A DNA stretch of 64,000 nt from Verpa conica (taxonomy: Eukaryota > Ascomycota > Pezizomycetes > Pezizales > Morchellaceae): the NCBI GenBank assembly GCA_033030425.1, contig JAUFSD010000003.1:2790001-2854000 (forward strand), given 5' to 3'. Numbering within the stretch: the stretch's first letter is position 1; each line of letters opens with the position of its first letter. The notes under the pieces are model-generated. The model saw nothing but the letters and a program-made list of their open reading frames with translations, was not told where the DNA came from and searched no databases. Made by a program: the position numbers and the translations under genes. This document shows, piece after piece, positions 10,902-22,753 of the stretch.

Positions 10902-12985
10902 ATGAAGCCAGGCGATCAGCACAAAGGTCTCACTAATCCCTTTGATGAGGCTAAAATATCCCCATTCACAGCGATAGAAATCGCTACCCTTCAGGCAAGG
11001 CTTGACCAACAACTCGGCCCGGAGTTTATCTCTTCACGACCGGGTGCTGGTGGGAAGAAGATACACTACCTACAAGCAGACAAGTGCATTAATCTTGCGA
11101 ACGAGGTCTTTGGCTTCAACGGATGGTCTTCTACTGTTAAGACTATAGAGCTCGATTTTGTATGCCCCTAGTTCGACCTATGAGGAGAATAAGTTTACTA
11201 ACAGCTATTGGGTAGCTCGATCAAAGTAAGGAAGGAAAATGGAGTATTGGATTGTCTGTTACCGTACGGGTAACCTTAAAGGATGGAACCTACCATGAGG
11301 TATTATTCTTAGTATATATTTAAGATTTATCTAGAGGAGAGAAGCTAATAGGGATTAGGACATTGGATATGGTACCATGGAGAACGGTAAAAACAAGGCC
11401 CAAGTATTCGAGAAGGCCAAAAAGGAGGGAACTACAGATGCGCTTAAGCGAGCACTACGTAACTTTGGAAACGTTCTTGGGAATTGCTTGTATGACAAGG
11501 AGTACCTGGCGAAGGTCGTCAAGATGAGAGTGCCCCCCGTACGTCAAAATTGCCCTATTAATAGCCACCAGATCCACTGACCTTAGGTTTAGCCCCGATT
11601 TGAGGAGAGAAAACTACATCGACACGGTGAATTCGCACATCAGATCAAGAAAGAATCTTTAGTAGGACCTGGGAACACAAACTTCTCAGACGTATCACCC
11701 CGAGACCCACCAGTCCTTGCCCCTCCAAGTGAGGAAAAGCAACAAGGTACGTAATATCTGGCTAGACGGAAGGGGTACCTTGGCTTACTTAATCTAGAAT
11801 CACCAGAAACATTTGACGAGTATGGAGGTTTGTCTTCTCCCTCTCAGCCCTTGAGTAACTATCACTAATTCTTTCTTAGGGGATGAGTTCGAAGAACTAG
11901 GGATATTCGGTAGTGGAGGAGATCTTGATGATTTAATGCCCGATGAAGTAGCTGTCGATTTTAAGTTTGTTGCAACAGATGCCGTTTCAGTCCCCCCTGT
12001 TAATAATAGCCTAGTGACGATAGCACCAAGGGCCCAAGCCCCCAGAAAATAACTGGCGGCCAACAAATAAATCACCAAAACATACAAACACCCCAACCGC
12101 AGCGGGTCCAACAGGTGAGTCGCAACACTATAACACAGCCACAGCCCCCGCAACAACTCCAACAGCCTCGACAGCCTCAACACCAGCAGAATCAAACCCA
12201 TGTTTCACCAGCTAATCAACACCAGCCTATGCAGAGGTTGCAATCCAACCCACCTCAGGTACCCCGTGCACCTACCCCCCAAGGTGGATTCAATGGGTCT
12301 TCAACACCGGTACGAGCGCAGCCACAAACAAACACGAACTTTAGGAATGTTCAACAAGGAATTAACCAAAGAGGCCAGCCACCACAGCAACAGCCGCAGC
12401 AATTATCCCCATCAGTTCCAATAATCACAGCCCCCCAGCTAAATGCTGGACCAGAAACTCCAAAGAATCCACCACCTCAAAACCCGCCAGTTGGATTCTT
12501 CAGTGGCAGAGCCGTCATAGATAGTGATGGGGAGAATAAACTCATCCCAGATCAAGCGTTAGCATTCAACCCTCATCACCAAACATCGATCCCTCGATCC
12601 CATGGCATTGACCATTCGAAGTCCTCCCCTATTCCCCGAAAAGTACTTTCGGGGCCACAAGGACCTGCTGGAGGACCATATGTTCGCCCAAACTTTGAGA
12701 ACCCGAGCCTCAATATGAATAGACAAATTGGAATGCCACCACAAACCCGTGGAGCAGGATCTTTCCGACAACCAGGTCCAGCAGCAGCAGGAGTAAAGAG
12801 ACCAGCTGATATTACAAATACAGGGTAAGTATATATTCAAACAGCCCTCCTGAGGTAAAAACATCGTTTCTGACGTGCGTAGCAACAACCCTAGACCTAC
12901 CCTTGGTGATGTATCAGGCACAAATTTAAATAAGCAAACTACAAGCTTTGGGAATGAGACAAAGCGTCAAGCAAGAATGAGCTGA
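10902..12985 (+). CDS. RAD52: Rad52 recombination mediator and strand-annealing protein
   Basis: Rad52 loads Rad51 onto RPA-coated ssDNA and anneals complementary strands in double-strand-break repair. Exons 10902-11159, 11216-11299, 11359-11538, 11593-11746, 11798-11827, 11880-11998, 12046-12824 and 12883-12985 give 568 residues. The annealing domain (about residues 20-190) contains [64 protein letters not shown] and [13 protein letters not shown]. The C-terminal half is Q/P-rich and disordered, as usual. A 30-bp micro-exon (11798-11827) is needed to keep frame. The 47-nt intron 11999-12045 bridges a frame change; its GTTAAT donor is weak, so this junction is the least certain. Length matches fungal Rad52. 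Confidence 0.93.
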
Positions 12986-13735
12986 TGAGGTGGTGAGGTG
13001 GTGACTATTCCTGAATAGTTTTTTTTATTTCTCGTTTTGCAGAAAGTTTAGACTAGTTCTTGCGTGCGCTTGCGTATGGAATATCAGGAATTAATGATGG
13101 TGTTTCTCGTATATAACGGAGTTTTGCAAACAGGGCTATTTCTTATTCCTTTTTCATATATTTAAAATGTCTCTATATACTTTCTAAGCTCCTGTGGTCT
13201 GCTATAGTTTGTGGTATCGAACTAGGTTAATTATATGATTGATTATATCTGGCAAGCATACCTGTATGAACTCAATACTTCTTTTTGCTTCAACGCCAGG
13301 CAGAAACACCACATTTCTGGTGATGCAGTAAAGCCTAAAGTACATGGTTTTAGCCCCAAGTTCCTAATAATTAAATTAATAAAATATAGGTCCAATCTAC
13401 TTGGATTTCATAGGTCTTATCAGTCTTAGGTAGTTAGCATTCTTAAAAATGACACTTTTTAATCATAACGTCACTCAGGCCTAATCACATGGTACCAGAG
13501 AATAATTTTAAGCGAGGCTATTATACTCTCGTGCAACTGATGAATTACTTCCACTAACACATTCCGTCCTGTTAGTACATAACGCCAATCAAACATTTCG
13601 TCCTCAGGCCCAGCGCATTCCACCTAGTCTAATAATACTTCTAACCCCATAGCTCTAGCTTTCATTACCAAAATTTTCCAGCCCTTGGAAGCACTTACCA
13701 TAAAGATCATATTTTCGTAATCGTCTCAGTAGACT
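12986..13735. other. Spacer between convergent RAD52 and the unknown minus-strand gene
   Basis: It should contain two facing 3-prime ends. Short frames here have no family features, and nothing else is recognised. Confidence 0.5.
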
Positions 13736-15275
13736 TCAAGAGTCATCCTGTCTAGTATTTAAATCCCATCCCGTCAAAGCAATCCCAGACTCTTGCATCC
13801 TAATAACTTTCACCGGTGCTGGCTCCTTACTAAACTTATAAAGACTTCTCACAGAGTCCCCCAAGAACCCTACACAATCTACCCCACAATCATGTATCGT
13901 CAACTGCTTTGGCCCTACAACCCTTGCAAGGGCTTGACGGAACAATGTACATGGTTCGCAGTTAACCATATTATCCCAATCAAACACGACACTTGACGAT
14001 AATGCTTTCGCAACGTGAATCTTATGCTGGCGTGTATATGGGTCTAGCGAGATAATGAAAAGATGGTACATCCTCGACCGCGACTCTGCCGCTCCAAACG
14101 CAACTACACACCTACGGTCGAAATGTTGGCGCTCACCAGGACCAAAACGGTATGGACGCCGAGTTTGTATGAATGTAGAGTAGCATAATGAGAAGATAGG
14201 ATTTGTGGATTCGTAAGTTTTAAGAACAGTTTTGAGGTGACGAGCGGCAATGTCGTCGAGCTCGACGATGCTAACACGAGGCATATAGAGGTTTGATCCC
14301 GTATATGCTGGGTCTTTTACTAGCTGTAGGATCTCAGGAGCTATTTTCCAGGAGCTGCCTTCTTGGAAACAGTGCTTTCGTCCACCGAAGGGCTCGTAGA
14401 AAAATAGTCTTCTCGGGAACAACGCCCTAATAGCAACTCCCTCTTGGTCTCCAGGTATGCCAGCGAAACATACACCCATCTCCGTTTGCGTACATCCTCC
14501 AGGGTCGGTATGTTCAAGAACACAGCTTTGTCCACCATATCGAAACTCTATCTTCTGATACACGACACAGACCCCATGCTCAATATGGTCTTCCATACAA
14601 TCCCATACTAATACCTGAGCAAGCATGTCCCTCTCTATATCCCATGCTGTAGAGGCGGAACTTATGGAATACCCGTACATTCTTGAAGAGTTTTGATAGT
14701 AATCGACAAAGTCAACTTCCTTGATACTCCCGGCATCTTTGTCTAGCTCCCAGTAAGCTATTGAGCCACCCAATTCATCTTCAGACGATGAGTAGTTAGA
14801 AATATCATCGAGTGTGTTCTCATGAGGCCGAAAAATCGTTACCAAGTGGTGAGGAACTGTAGGTTTTTCTCCAAGAATCTGCGCCAAAGAACAACCATAT
14901 TAGACAAAATAAAATACTAGTATAAGAACAAAAAAAAGACAAATAACTTGATATACCTACAATATATTTACGAAGTTTCATTTGACCAATAAGCGAACTT
15001 ATCCATAATACCTTCAAATTCTTACTAGATGATGGCGTTCCCCAGAATGCAATATCATTTTTATCTGGGGTTTGGTGAAACACCTCTGCAGGTCTATAGG
15101 CACCATGATTGCGGTGTGAATCCGAGAAAAGGTTGCCACCCCCCAGCTCACGATAGAGACGCCGAATAGCCTTTCCATCAGTGAACGCCTTACGGGGACG
15201 AGGAGTCACAATAGATTCTTCGTTGATGTCGACCTCATCATCATCCATGGAAATTGGTTGGACAAACAGGGTCAC
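13736..15275 (-). CDS. Unrecognised 485-residue protein
   Basis: Two exons, 15275-14961 and 14878-13736, join in frame across an 82-nt intron (donor GTAGGT, acceptor GCGCAG) to give 485 residues. The start chosen is the first ATG; a second at codon 10 (MDDDEVDI) is also possible. I see no signal peptide, membrane segment or known motif. The first 100 residues are polar with KAIRRLYRELGGGNLFSD; the rest looks like a globular, beta-rich fold with scattered aromatic and Cys residues (for example VVFDWDN, IHDCGVDCVGF and the terminal GWDLNTRQ). Long open frames, clean splice sites and balanced codon use argue that it is real. It could be an F-box or WD-like protein with the hallmark region diverged, but I cannot support any function. 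Confidence 0.7.
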
Positions 15276-16626
15276 GGGTATATAATTATAAGGAGGGACC
15301 GCTGGGGTGAGGGCCGTTAACAGAGAAAAAGCTGGCGCAGCAATCCAAGTGCGGGGGCGTCCTTTATGCTCAGTGGTTAAAAGAGATGATTACTCCGTTC
15401 GTAGTCGTGGATAACCATCGTAGGACGCGTTGTTCGTTGCCATGTATTAAATGACGGTGTGGCGGTGCCGATCCCTTGGGGCTTGTGATCTAAACGCCAC
15501 TGTATCGAAGCCAATGATCGTTCTCGACTGCAGGCATCTATCCTCCCTTCGATCCTGAAACCATGCATACTATTTCAAGTTCATTTCGAAGACAAATCAG
15601 ACCCGCACCAACAAATAAACTGTAACTGCCAACTGGCCATCCTACGGATGGAAGGCCCTGGAATTGTTGGCCCGGCGCTTCACAGCGGAAATATATTTGT
15701 GATCCATGAAATATCACTCGCTGTTACAGCCCCGCTACTTACCTACGCCCCCATAAACAAACCCTCTCCTTAGAGCAAAAATTACATATAGCTTGCGAGT
15801 AAGTAAAAAAGAAAGTTGCCCCCGAGTTCTGGGAATCTTCCCGTGCTGCATCTACCCCTCCACCACATCGGGATATTGCACCCGTTATCAGATATCATGC
15901 TTAACCGAAATGCCGCCCGCGCTCGCTCACTTCTAGGTGAATTTTTCTACTTTACTAGTGTTTACACAAAACATGTTATAATTAGTTTTTATCATATTCT
16001 TACGCATTGAACAAAAAAAATTATATATTATGATCTAATACATATTGTATGCACTTATCCACCATCCCGCCGAGATCTTGCATCTAGCCAATGAAATGCT
16101 CTTCAATCGGATCAAGATATTTGCAACCACTCTGCTCGATGACATCTTCTATCGGATATCATGTACAACGAGTATTACCTGTCTTATCGACAAGACATGC
16201 ATGTACCCCGCGGCACAAAATCATCTTCATCCACACCACAAAAAATGTAGATGATTAAATACAAAAATTCCAACTTGTAAACAATAAACGAAGGAAAGAT
16301 GAAATGGAGATGATGTGTAAATATGCAACTTTAAAATGGAAATATAATGTAAAAGGCTAAAGTTTAATAGGAGATATAAAAATGAATGCACCCACCCAGC
16401 ACTTACTCGTAGATATCCAGCCAACTGACTCCCATGTCCCAAAAATGAAGAAATGAAATCAAAGGAAACAATGACAAATGAAGGAAACGCCCGCCCCCCC
16501 CAAAAACACAAAGGAGACCCAAATTATAACCCTAGTTGTATGTTGTAGATGCTATCACCTCAGTCCAAAAAAATCTCCCCACTTACACCAAAAAATCCCA
16601 CCAAATCCCAGCTCAACAAAAAAAAA
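15276..16626. other. Spacer between two minus-strand genes
   Basis: It contains the presumed promoter of the upstream unknown gene (CT-rich near 15276-15360) and A/T-rich sequence near 15990-16640, which includes the 3-prime region of the coiled-coil gene. A tRNA-like A-box tract at 15359-15426 did not fold into a complete tRNA. Nothing else is recognised. Confidence 0.45.
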
Positions 16627-18834
16627 TTACATCGAAAGCATCTGCTGCACCTCTCCCAAACTATCCCTCAACAAATCCTCATCCACGTATCCCGTCAATA
16701 CGCTTGGCCTTCTCGTAATTTTCCTACCGCCAACTGTAATACTCTCGCCAGCACCTGTAACCACAGAGGTAGTTCGACTCGTAATATCCTTTGCCGCGAC
16801 CTTTTGTGCTGCTTCCATTGCTGGGCTTGAAGCAACCGCAGTACCACCACCTCCTCCCCATCTCCAGAACCAACTAGCTCCCAAACTACTACTTTTCTCT
16901 GAATTCTTCCGTGAAAGGGTTGCTTTTCCAGTCGTAGGCGGGCTAGATCCCGCGTTTGACCCCTCTTGTAGTCCTAAAAGACGGCTATACGCCGAAGAGC
17001 CATACCCGGTACTCGGTGTGCGAATCGCCATTCCCCGTGTCACGGATGCTTGTGCTTGGTTCGGGGTAACGGAGGTGGTAAACGAGGGAGTGCGTTTCCC
17101 TTGCGAAGTTTCTGAGTTCCCTGATGAGATCGCTGGTGAGACAGCGAATGATGTTGTAGTCAGGTTGAGATCCATAATAGATAGCATCGACTCATGAGAA
17201 GCTGCACGACGAAGTTTTGTCGTAGTGATGATTGGGGATGTGGGCGCGGAAAAGTCATGATCTGAAGGAACCTCCTCAGTAGTATGAAGGATTGAAAACG
17301 GTGGGATTCCAAAAGAGCTGTCGCTTCTCCGAGCGTATTTCGAGGAGGATGTAGATGACTGTTTTTTGTGTCCCGGAGCAAGGGAAGACTGGTAATTTGA
17401 ATCAGCGCTTGAAGGTCGTGAGGATTCGGGACCATTAAAGTTGTGATCGAATAGAGAGGGCTCGCGGAATTCTGATGCAGGGGATGTTAACACCGATGAA
17501 GTTGTGGCACGCGACCCTAATGACCATCTCTGCGATCCGCTTCTCTGAGTGAATGCTGTAGGTGGACTGCTTCCGCTTTGATCTAGTGGGAGGAAATGCT
17601 CGCCGCCGATGGGATTCCGTCGTCTTTTCGTGCGTCGGACTGAGGGTTTTGAAATACCCTTACCCCCGGGCGCCGGTGGTGGGTGATAGTGATGGTGGTG
17701 GACAATCGTCTGCATGGTTTGCGAGGGACTCCTCCCAAGCTCTTGGCTTAGCGGAGATGGACCCCTCTCTACCTTGTGCATGTTTATTTCTTGTAGCTGT
17801 TCTCGTAGCCTATTCACCTCTTCCTGCGATGCTAGCAACATATCCCGGAGTTCTGTGATGCCAACCTGCAGATGGCCGTTCTCGGCCAGAATCTCTTTCA
17901 TGAACCGACTGAGCTGTGTTCGATCCGCTAGTGCTGTCAATGACGAAGCCCCAGTTTTTGGGTCTATAATTCGCTTCTGGTCTAACCGTTCGAGCAGGTT
18001 CCTAGATCTAGCCTTCTCAATCGCGTTTTCCACCTCTATCCTTTCTACCTGTTGCTCTAGCTCACTTAGTGTACGCTGTGCCTTCTTCCACCGGGCAACA
18101 GCCGCACGTTCCTCGGCTCTCGTAGTAGTAACAGTATTCCTTAGCTCCTCCTGCTCGCTCTCCAACACAGCTAACTGAGCCTCCAAAACTTCGGTTCGCG
18201 CAGCGGTCGTAGAAATCCGAGTGAGTTCATCCTGTATAGTGTGTGAGTAGCGCCGCTCGACTCTCATTCTCGACAACAGTTACGAAAACGTGCAAAAGTA
18301 CTTGTATGTAGTCACTCACATGCATAGCGTCGAGCTCCTCTTGCAACTCTCGGGCCCGACTCTCACTTAGACACATATTGATGTTGACATCCTCTAGACT
18401 ACCGAGCAAGCCTTTGTTCTCTTCTGTAGTCCGAGAGTTTTCAATCTCGAGGTCGCTAATCTTGGATTCTAAGTTTGAAATCGACTGCGTCATTTTTTCG
18501 CGCTCCCGTTCCGCCTCAGCCATAGAACTCTCGTGTCGCCGTAGTAAAGCCTATTTAGTTAGAACCCCAAAATCAGATCTACGCAGGTACAGAGGTAAGG
18601 GGCTAATGGCTAGTGAATGCAGACACATACCTGGCCCAAAGTAGCAGCAGTCTGGACGTCCTTTTCCAACTCGGCGAGCATAGCCTGAGCACGCCTAGTA
18701 AAGGAGCAATCCTCACGGCCACAGCAGCACTTTGTCTCTTGGCCGTTTAGGACACTCGTGTGGCACTTTTTCTGCGCAAGGTTCTGGGTGAGGGACTCGA
18801 GGGACGGTTCATCTTCAGTGTCGGAATACGACAT
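16627..18834 (-). CDS. Long coiled-coil protein with Ser-rich tail, function unknown
   Basis: Exons 18834-18631, 18550-18320 and about 18231-16627 give about 679 residues. The last acceptor could instead be at 18255, adding eight residues in the same frame. Residues about 50-295 are heptad-rich coiled coil (QTAATLGQALLRRHE, LESKISDLEIEN, RELQEELDAMH, LEAQLAVLESEQEEL). A conserved-looking block, LSRFMKEILAENGHLQVGI, precedes a His-rich segment with four consecutive His (near residue 325). The remaining 350 residues are Ser/Pro-rich and probably disordered, ending in RKITRRPSVLTGYVDEDLL. An N-terminal Cys cluster (KCCCGREDC) could bind metal. The architecture is typical of fungal cytoskeletal, polarity or centrosomal adaptors, but I cannot name an orthologue. 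Confidence 0.75.
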
Positions 18835-21214
18835 TGCTGATGTAAAAGAAAAAAAAGATCGCGTCTTCCAAGGATGAATGAGACGTGTACGTGCGTGTGT
18901 GGGCAGGTAGAGAAGCAGGTTTATTTGTGTCAATTGAAAGATGTAAGAATGTGACGTCGGTATGGACCCGGGTGAAGCAGTAGATAGAGAATCGATTAAC
19001 CGCCGTGCCAGGCAAGGAATACAGAAGGGTTTTCAAGAACAACACACTCAAGAACGGGAAGGAAGAGAAAAGTCGGGGAAGATAAGGCGAGGAGACGGGG
19101 GGAAGAGGCTGTTCAATGGAAAGACTGAGAGCCAGACTAAAAGAGGTTTAGATAGAAGGCAGTAGCAGCTTTCCTAAGGGTGATCTCTGTGATAGGTTGA
19201 AAGCACATGCAACTATAGAGTGGAGATGTGTAAGTGGATGCAGTGCAATCAGGGCAGGATACTGCATCGGAATCTTCTTCTGAGGTGGAAGCACGATATC
19301 TCTCACTCTCTGCTTGGTGGCCACTGTTTAATGGGAGAACCGTACCATTGGAACAGGCGATCCGTTTTCTCTCACCTCAAGGTGTGTGACACTGCACACG
19401 GTACATGATGGTGTGCGTGTTTCTATACTCTACCCTTAATCGTGGGTTGTGATAGGGTGGGGCTGACCGATGCCCGGGGGGGATTTCTTCCTGGCATCCA
19501 CACCAGGCCAAAAGCCGCAGACGAAACGTGGATAGGTGTCTTGAAGGGGAAAGGCGCGTCGACAACACGACTGCCAGCCCTGTCAACCCAAAATGGTTCC
19601 TGAATGTGTGCAGCGTGGGCGGGTGTGGTGTGTGTGCCAGGCTGTGTGTGTGCCTGAAGCCTAAACCGTTTCAAGAGTCTTAGCTAAACGCACGGAAGCG
19701 GTATGTTCCTGAACTAAGAAACGGCTTCTAGGATACATGTAGAGTAAGCTCAACTCCGAGAGAAACCCATACGCCTTGACACTCTTGTGTTAGTTTTAGC
19801 TGTGGTCACGAGATTGTGTACCTAAGTAGGTATCAATAGCAGGCCTGTAATTGTTTTGGGTTAGCCGGGGGATTTAAGCACTCGAGTGGAGAAGTACACA
19901 AGTCTAGACTACATATATGTATGTAACCGCTACCACTAGGTACATGACATCCCATGCTAACCAGCGAAGAGATTCTCCGATTGCTTTGTTGTCAAGTACG
20001 AACGGGCCTATACGCATGAACAACAGTCCTAGGCGATCACGAATTAAGCCCAAATTATGAGCCTGTGATTTTCTTAACTTTAGGGCAGAGTACATACTCG
20101 CGAGTTGCAATGCGTGACTGACAGCTCTGTCACTCCCCTATATATCCAGTGTCACCCGAGTCTTCAAGCGATAAGCACCCCTAGCCTTCGCATATAGGTG
20201 TTTAAGAACCTGAGATGATCATCGGGAGCTAGCGTGGTACGGGCGATCACGGGGATTATGGGATGGACTGTGATGCACAGACCTCCTTATGCCGTCATGG
20301 AAAAGCACTCGTGAGTGTCTCGGTTCACTATCCATGCCAATGGTTTGGTGAGAACCAGTATCGCACAGCAAAGATCATTCGCTGGCTCAGACGTCAAATT
20401 TGCGTCGTCATTTTCTAATTTACACAATCTGGGGTTCTGGGGTGCGTAGCGCATACTCGTTCCCACCGATTCAATATGACGACAGAAGCTCGTAGGTGTA
20501 ATAAGATCCTGGAAGCTGCGTGGTTACTCGGGGAACCAGAATGTCCTTATAGTGTTAGTATTTTAAACTGGTGGGATCCTTATTATAGAATTCATAGCAT
20601 ATATCTTCGAAGGGAGCATATCTGGCCTCACAAGATAGGTGTCGTGAAGATTATTTAGTGAGAAAAACCCTCCCTCTCTTATTTTATTGTTTTAGCCTTA
20701 TTCCGATTAATATCCTCTAGATCGTATAGTTGAGCTTAGTTCTGATCGAGTATTAGTGTACTAGAGGCTATTAAAAGTCAAGGCTCGAGGGCTACACCCT
20801 ACTCACCCTACTCCCCTTACGAGTAATAGACCGGAATATTTGGGACACAAATAAATGCTAGTGATGAGATCAAGCGTTAAGCCGTAAAGAAATACTTACT
20901 ATATTGAAGACTGTTGCTAAACAGCTAATAAGTAATAAATTTGTGCAGACCTTGCATATATATATAAGCCGAGGAAAATAACTCTATCTAATCATTAGCT
21001 TATATACTTTCTTCAAGGTATTCGAAGGGTCTAATGCCATAGTTGCATCATATTGAACTCTATACAATCATTCAAGACCCTCACATAGTAGCTCAAAGCA
21101 CATGCAACAGCGTCTTTTTTTCAAGTTTATGAAGCTGGTCAAGATTTATCAACCCCCCAGCCGTCTAAAACCTATAAGACCCTAACCCCCAACTCTCTAC
21201 TTCAAGCAGCAACC
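18835..21214. other. Gene-poor spacer
   Basis: It includes a plausible GA-rich 5-prime region of the coiled-coil gene (18835-19150), a GT-rich patch near 19610-19650, and AT-rich unique-looking DNA. No open frame here shows a domain. I regard it as intergenic, perhaps with unrecognisable decayed elements. Confidence 0.45.
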
Positions 21215-21442
21215 ATGTCTTCCTTAAATCTCTCTAAAACAACTCTCGAAGCCATTAAAAGAGTAAAAGAGGATATCACTGCCCTCGAAGATTTGATTTG
21301 CGTATGGAAACAGCGTATCTAGTAAATTGAAGTAGAAATTCAATTCTTATGGGAACAATTAAAGATGTCTCTTTCAAGCACACCTAGATCATCAGCTCGA
21401 GCCGAGCCGGGAGGATCTAGCTTCTACGACGTAGTAATCTAG
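21215..21442 (+). pseudogene. Decayed small coiled-coil gene with RIP-type stop codons
   Basis: After an A-rich leader (AGCAGCAACC) an ATG at 21215 opens a coherent, helix-prone reading frame (MSSLNLSKTTLEAIKRV...) that meets two adjacent stops, TAG TAA at 21320-21325. It then stays open in the same frame for another 38 codons (IEVEIQFLWEQLK...) to TAG at 21440. Changing C to T in CAG CAA gives exactly TAG TAA, the CpA-to-TpA change left by RIP or by ordinary cytosine deamination. The ancestral product would be about 75 residues or more. An unannotated intron is an alternative, but no donor/acceptor pair around the stops is obvious. Function unknown. Confidence 0.45.
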
Positions 21443-22753
21443 GTAATGTGTTTCAGAAAATGGTCGTTGAACTTTGTGATATGTAGAAACTAGTTGCGGA
21501 TGGTGAAGTGGAACTAGGGCAGCTAATCTGTGATGGGGTAGAATTTTTGAAAAGGGGTGGGTATGTGTGTTATTTTCGGGATTGATCTGTGCCATTGGTT
21601 CTTTTCCTTCTTTCTTTGTAGTGTTTAATTTTGTAACTGGTATCTAGCCAGAGCTGGTAATAGGATTAAAAAAACCCACTCTGGTAGTGATATTTTTGAT
21701 TGGCCATTAAATACAGGAGAATTGGCATATTTTCAGTGTTATTACGTACTTGTAACAATTAGAGTAATGAAGTTAGGGATCAGAGAGGGGGTTATCGTGG
21801 GATTAATTACATAGGGTTTTATTCAGACCATATATATGTAACTATTAATTTATTAAACAGGTATGATTTTTACACTTCTAGGTACCTGATCACTACTATA
21901 ATTTTTATCTTAAACTTGTTACCAATCCCACACTATAGAATACTCATGAGTGTTTAGGTGCTTCTAAAATGCCTTATAGAATTGATCAGATCTAGAAATC
22001 ATCCTAGCTTTTAGCTCGGATATATATATATAACTCAACAGCTTTTGGGCCTTGTTATCTTAAGAGTACTCATTTTTAAGGCAATAAACTCTAAATAATT
22101 CTATCTTATATATATAGTTTTAGTTTCATGTATCTAATTCTAGTTCCGTAGAGATGACACAGGTTGGTTAATGTAGGAGCTAATTAAAGTATAGGAGGAA
22201 TTCAAGCCATATTTGTAGTACTTATATAGCATGACATGTCGCTCTATTTTCTGTTGGCTATAACTATTTACATAAGGGATAATAGTATCGGCGTTTTGAT
22301 TTTGGGGGGAGGTGCATGCCTATTGGGTATATATACGTAAGGAGCTATGGACTGGCCGAGTGTTGTTGAGAATTAGAAAAAAAAAGTTTTAAGAAAACTC
22401 TAGCTGAATATATATGGAAGATATTTGCCGGGTATAATTTATTAAAGGTCATTTTACAAGAATGCTATTAAAGGCTATGAGGGTTCCTAGTAAATAAAGA
22501 ATTTATCTTCAAATAAAAATATGGCATAATCACGCTTGTCAAAGATTGAATATTATGATTCCTTGATAAACACTCCTATAATGATAATGTCAGTGGTCGT
22601 TACTCTTCTTTGGAGTGGAGAGATCATCCCGTTTTAAAAAAAGCTCTACAATAACAAGAAGTGATAATAAGAGGAAGTATCTATATTACGCCCTTGCTTA
22701 TGTATTACAGAATCATATCACGTTATCCAAAACCATTTACATCATACAAATCC
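21443..22753. other. AT-rich spacer downstream of MDM12
   Basis: Long A/T tracts with many TATATA runs and no recognisable gene. The part next to 22754 must hold the MDM12 3-prime UTR. Confidence 0.45.

Noticed and set aside
15359..15426. tRNA-like tract with A box TGCTCAGTGGTTAAAAG
   Set aside because: Acceptor ends pair only in part, the anticodon stem and T arm do not form, and no B box lies at the right distance.
17714..18178. Plus-strand open frame opposite the coiled-coil gene (and 16478-17197)
   Set aside because: Cys/Ser/Leu-rich shadow of heptad and Ser-rich coding on the minus strand.
20476..20658. 60-codon frame in the gene-poor spacer, considered as a transposon fragment
   Set aside because: Trp-rich peptide but no transposase motif and no flanking repeats.
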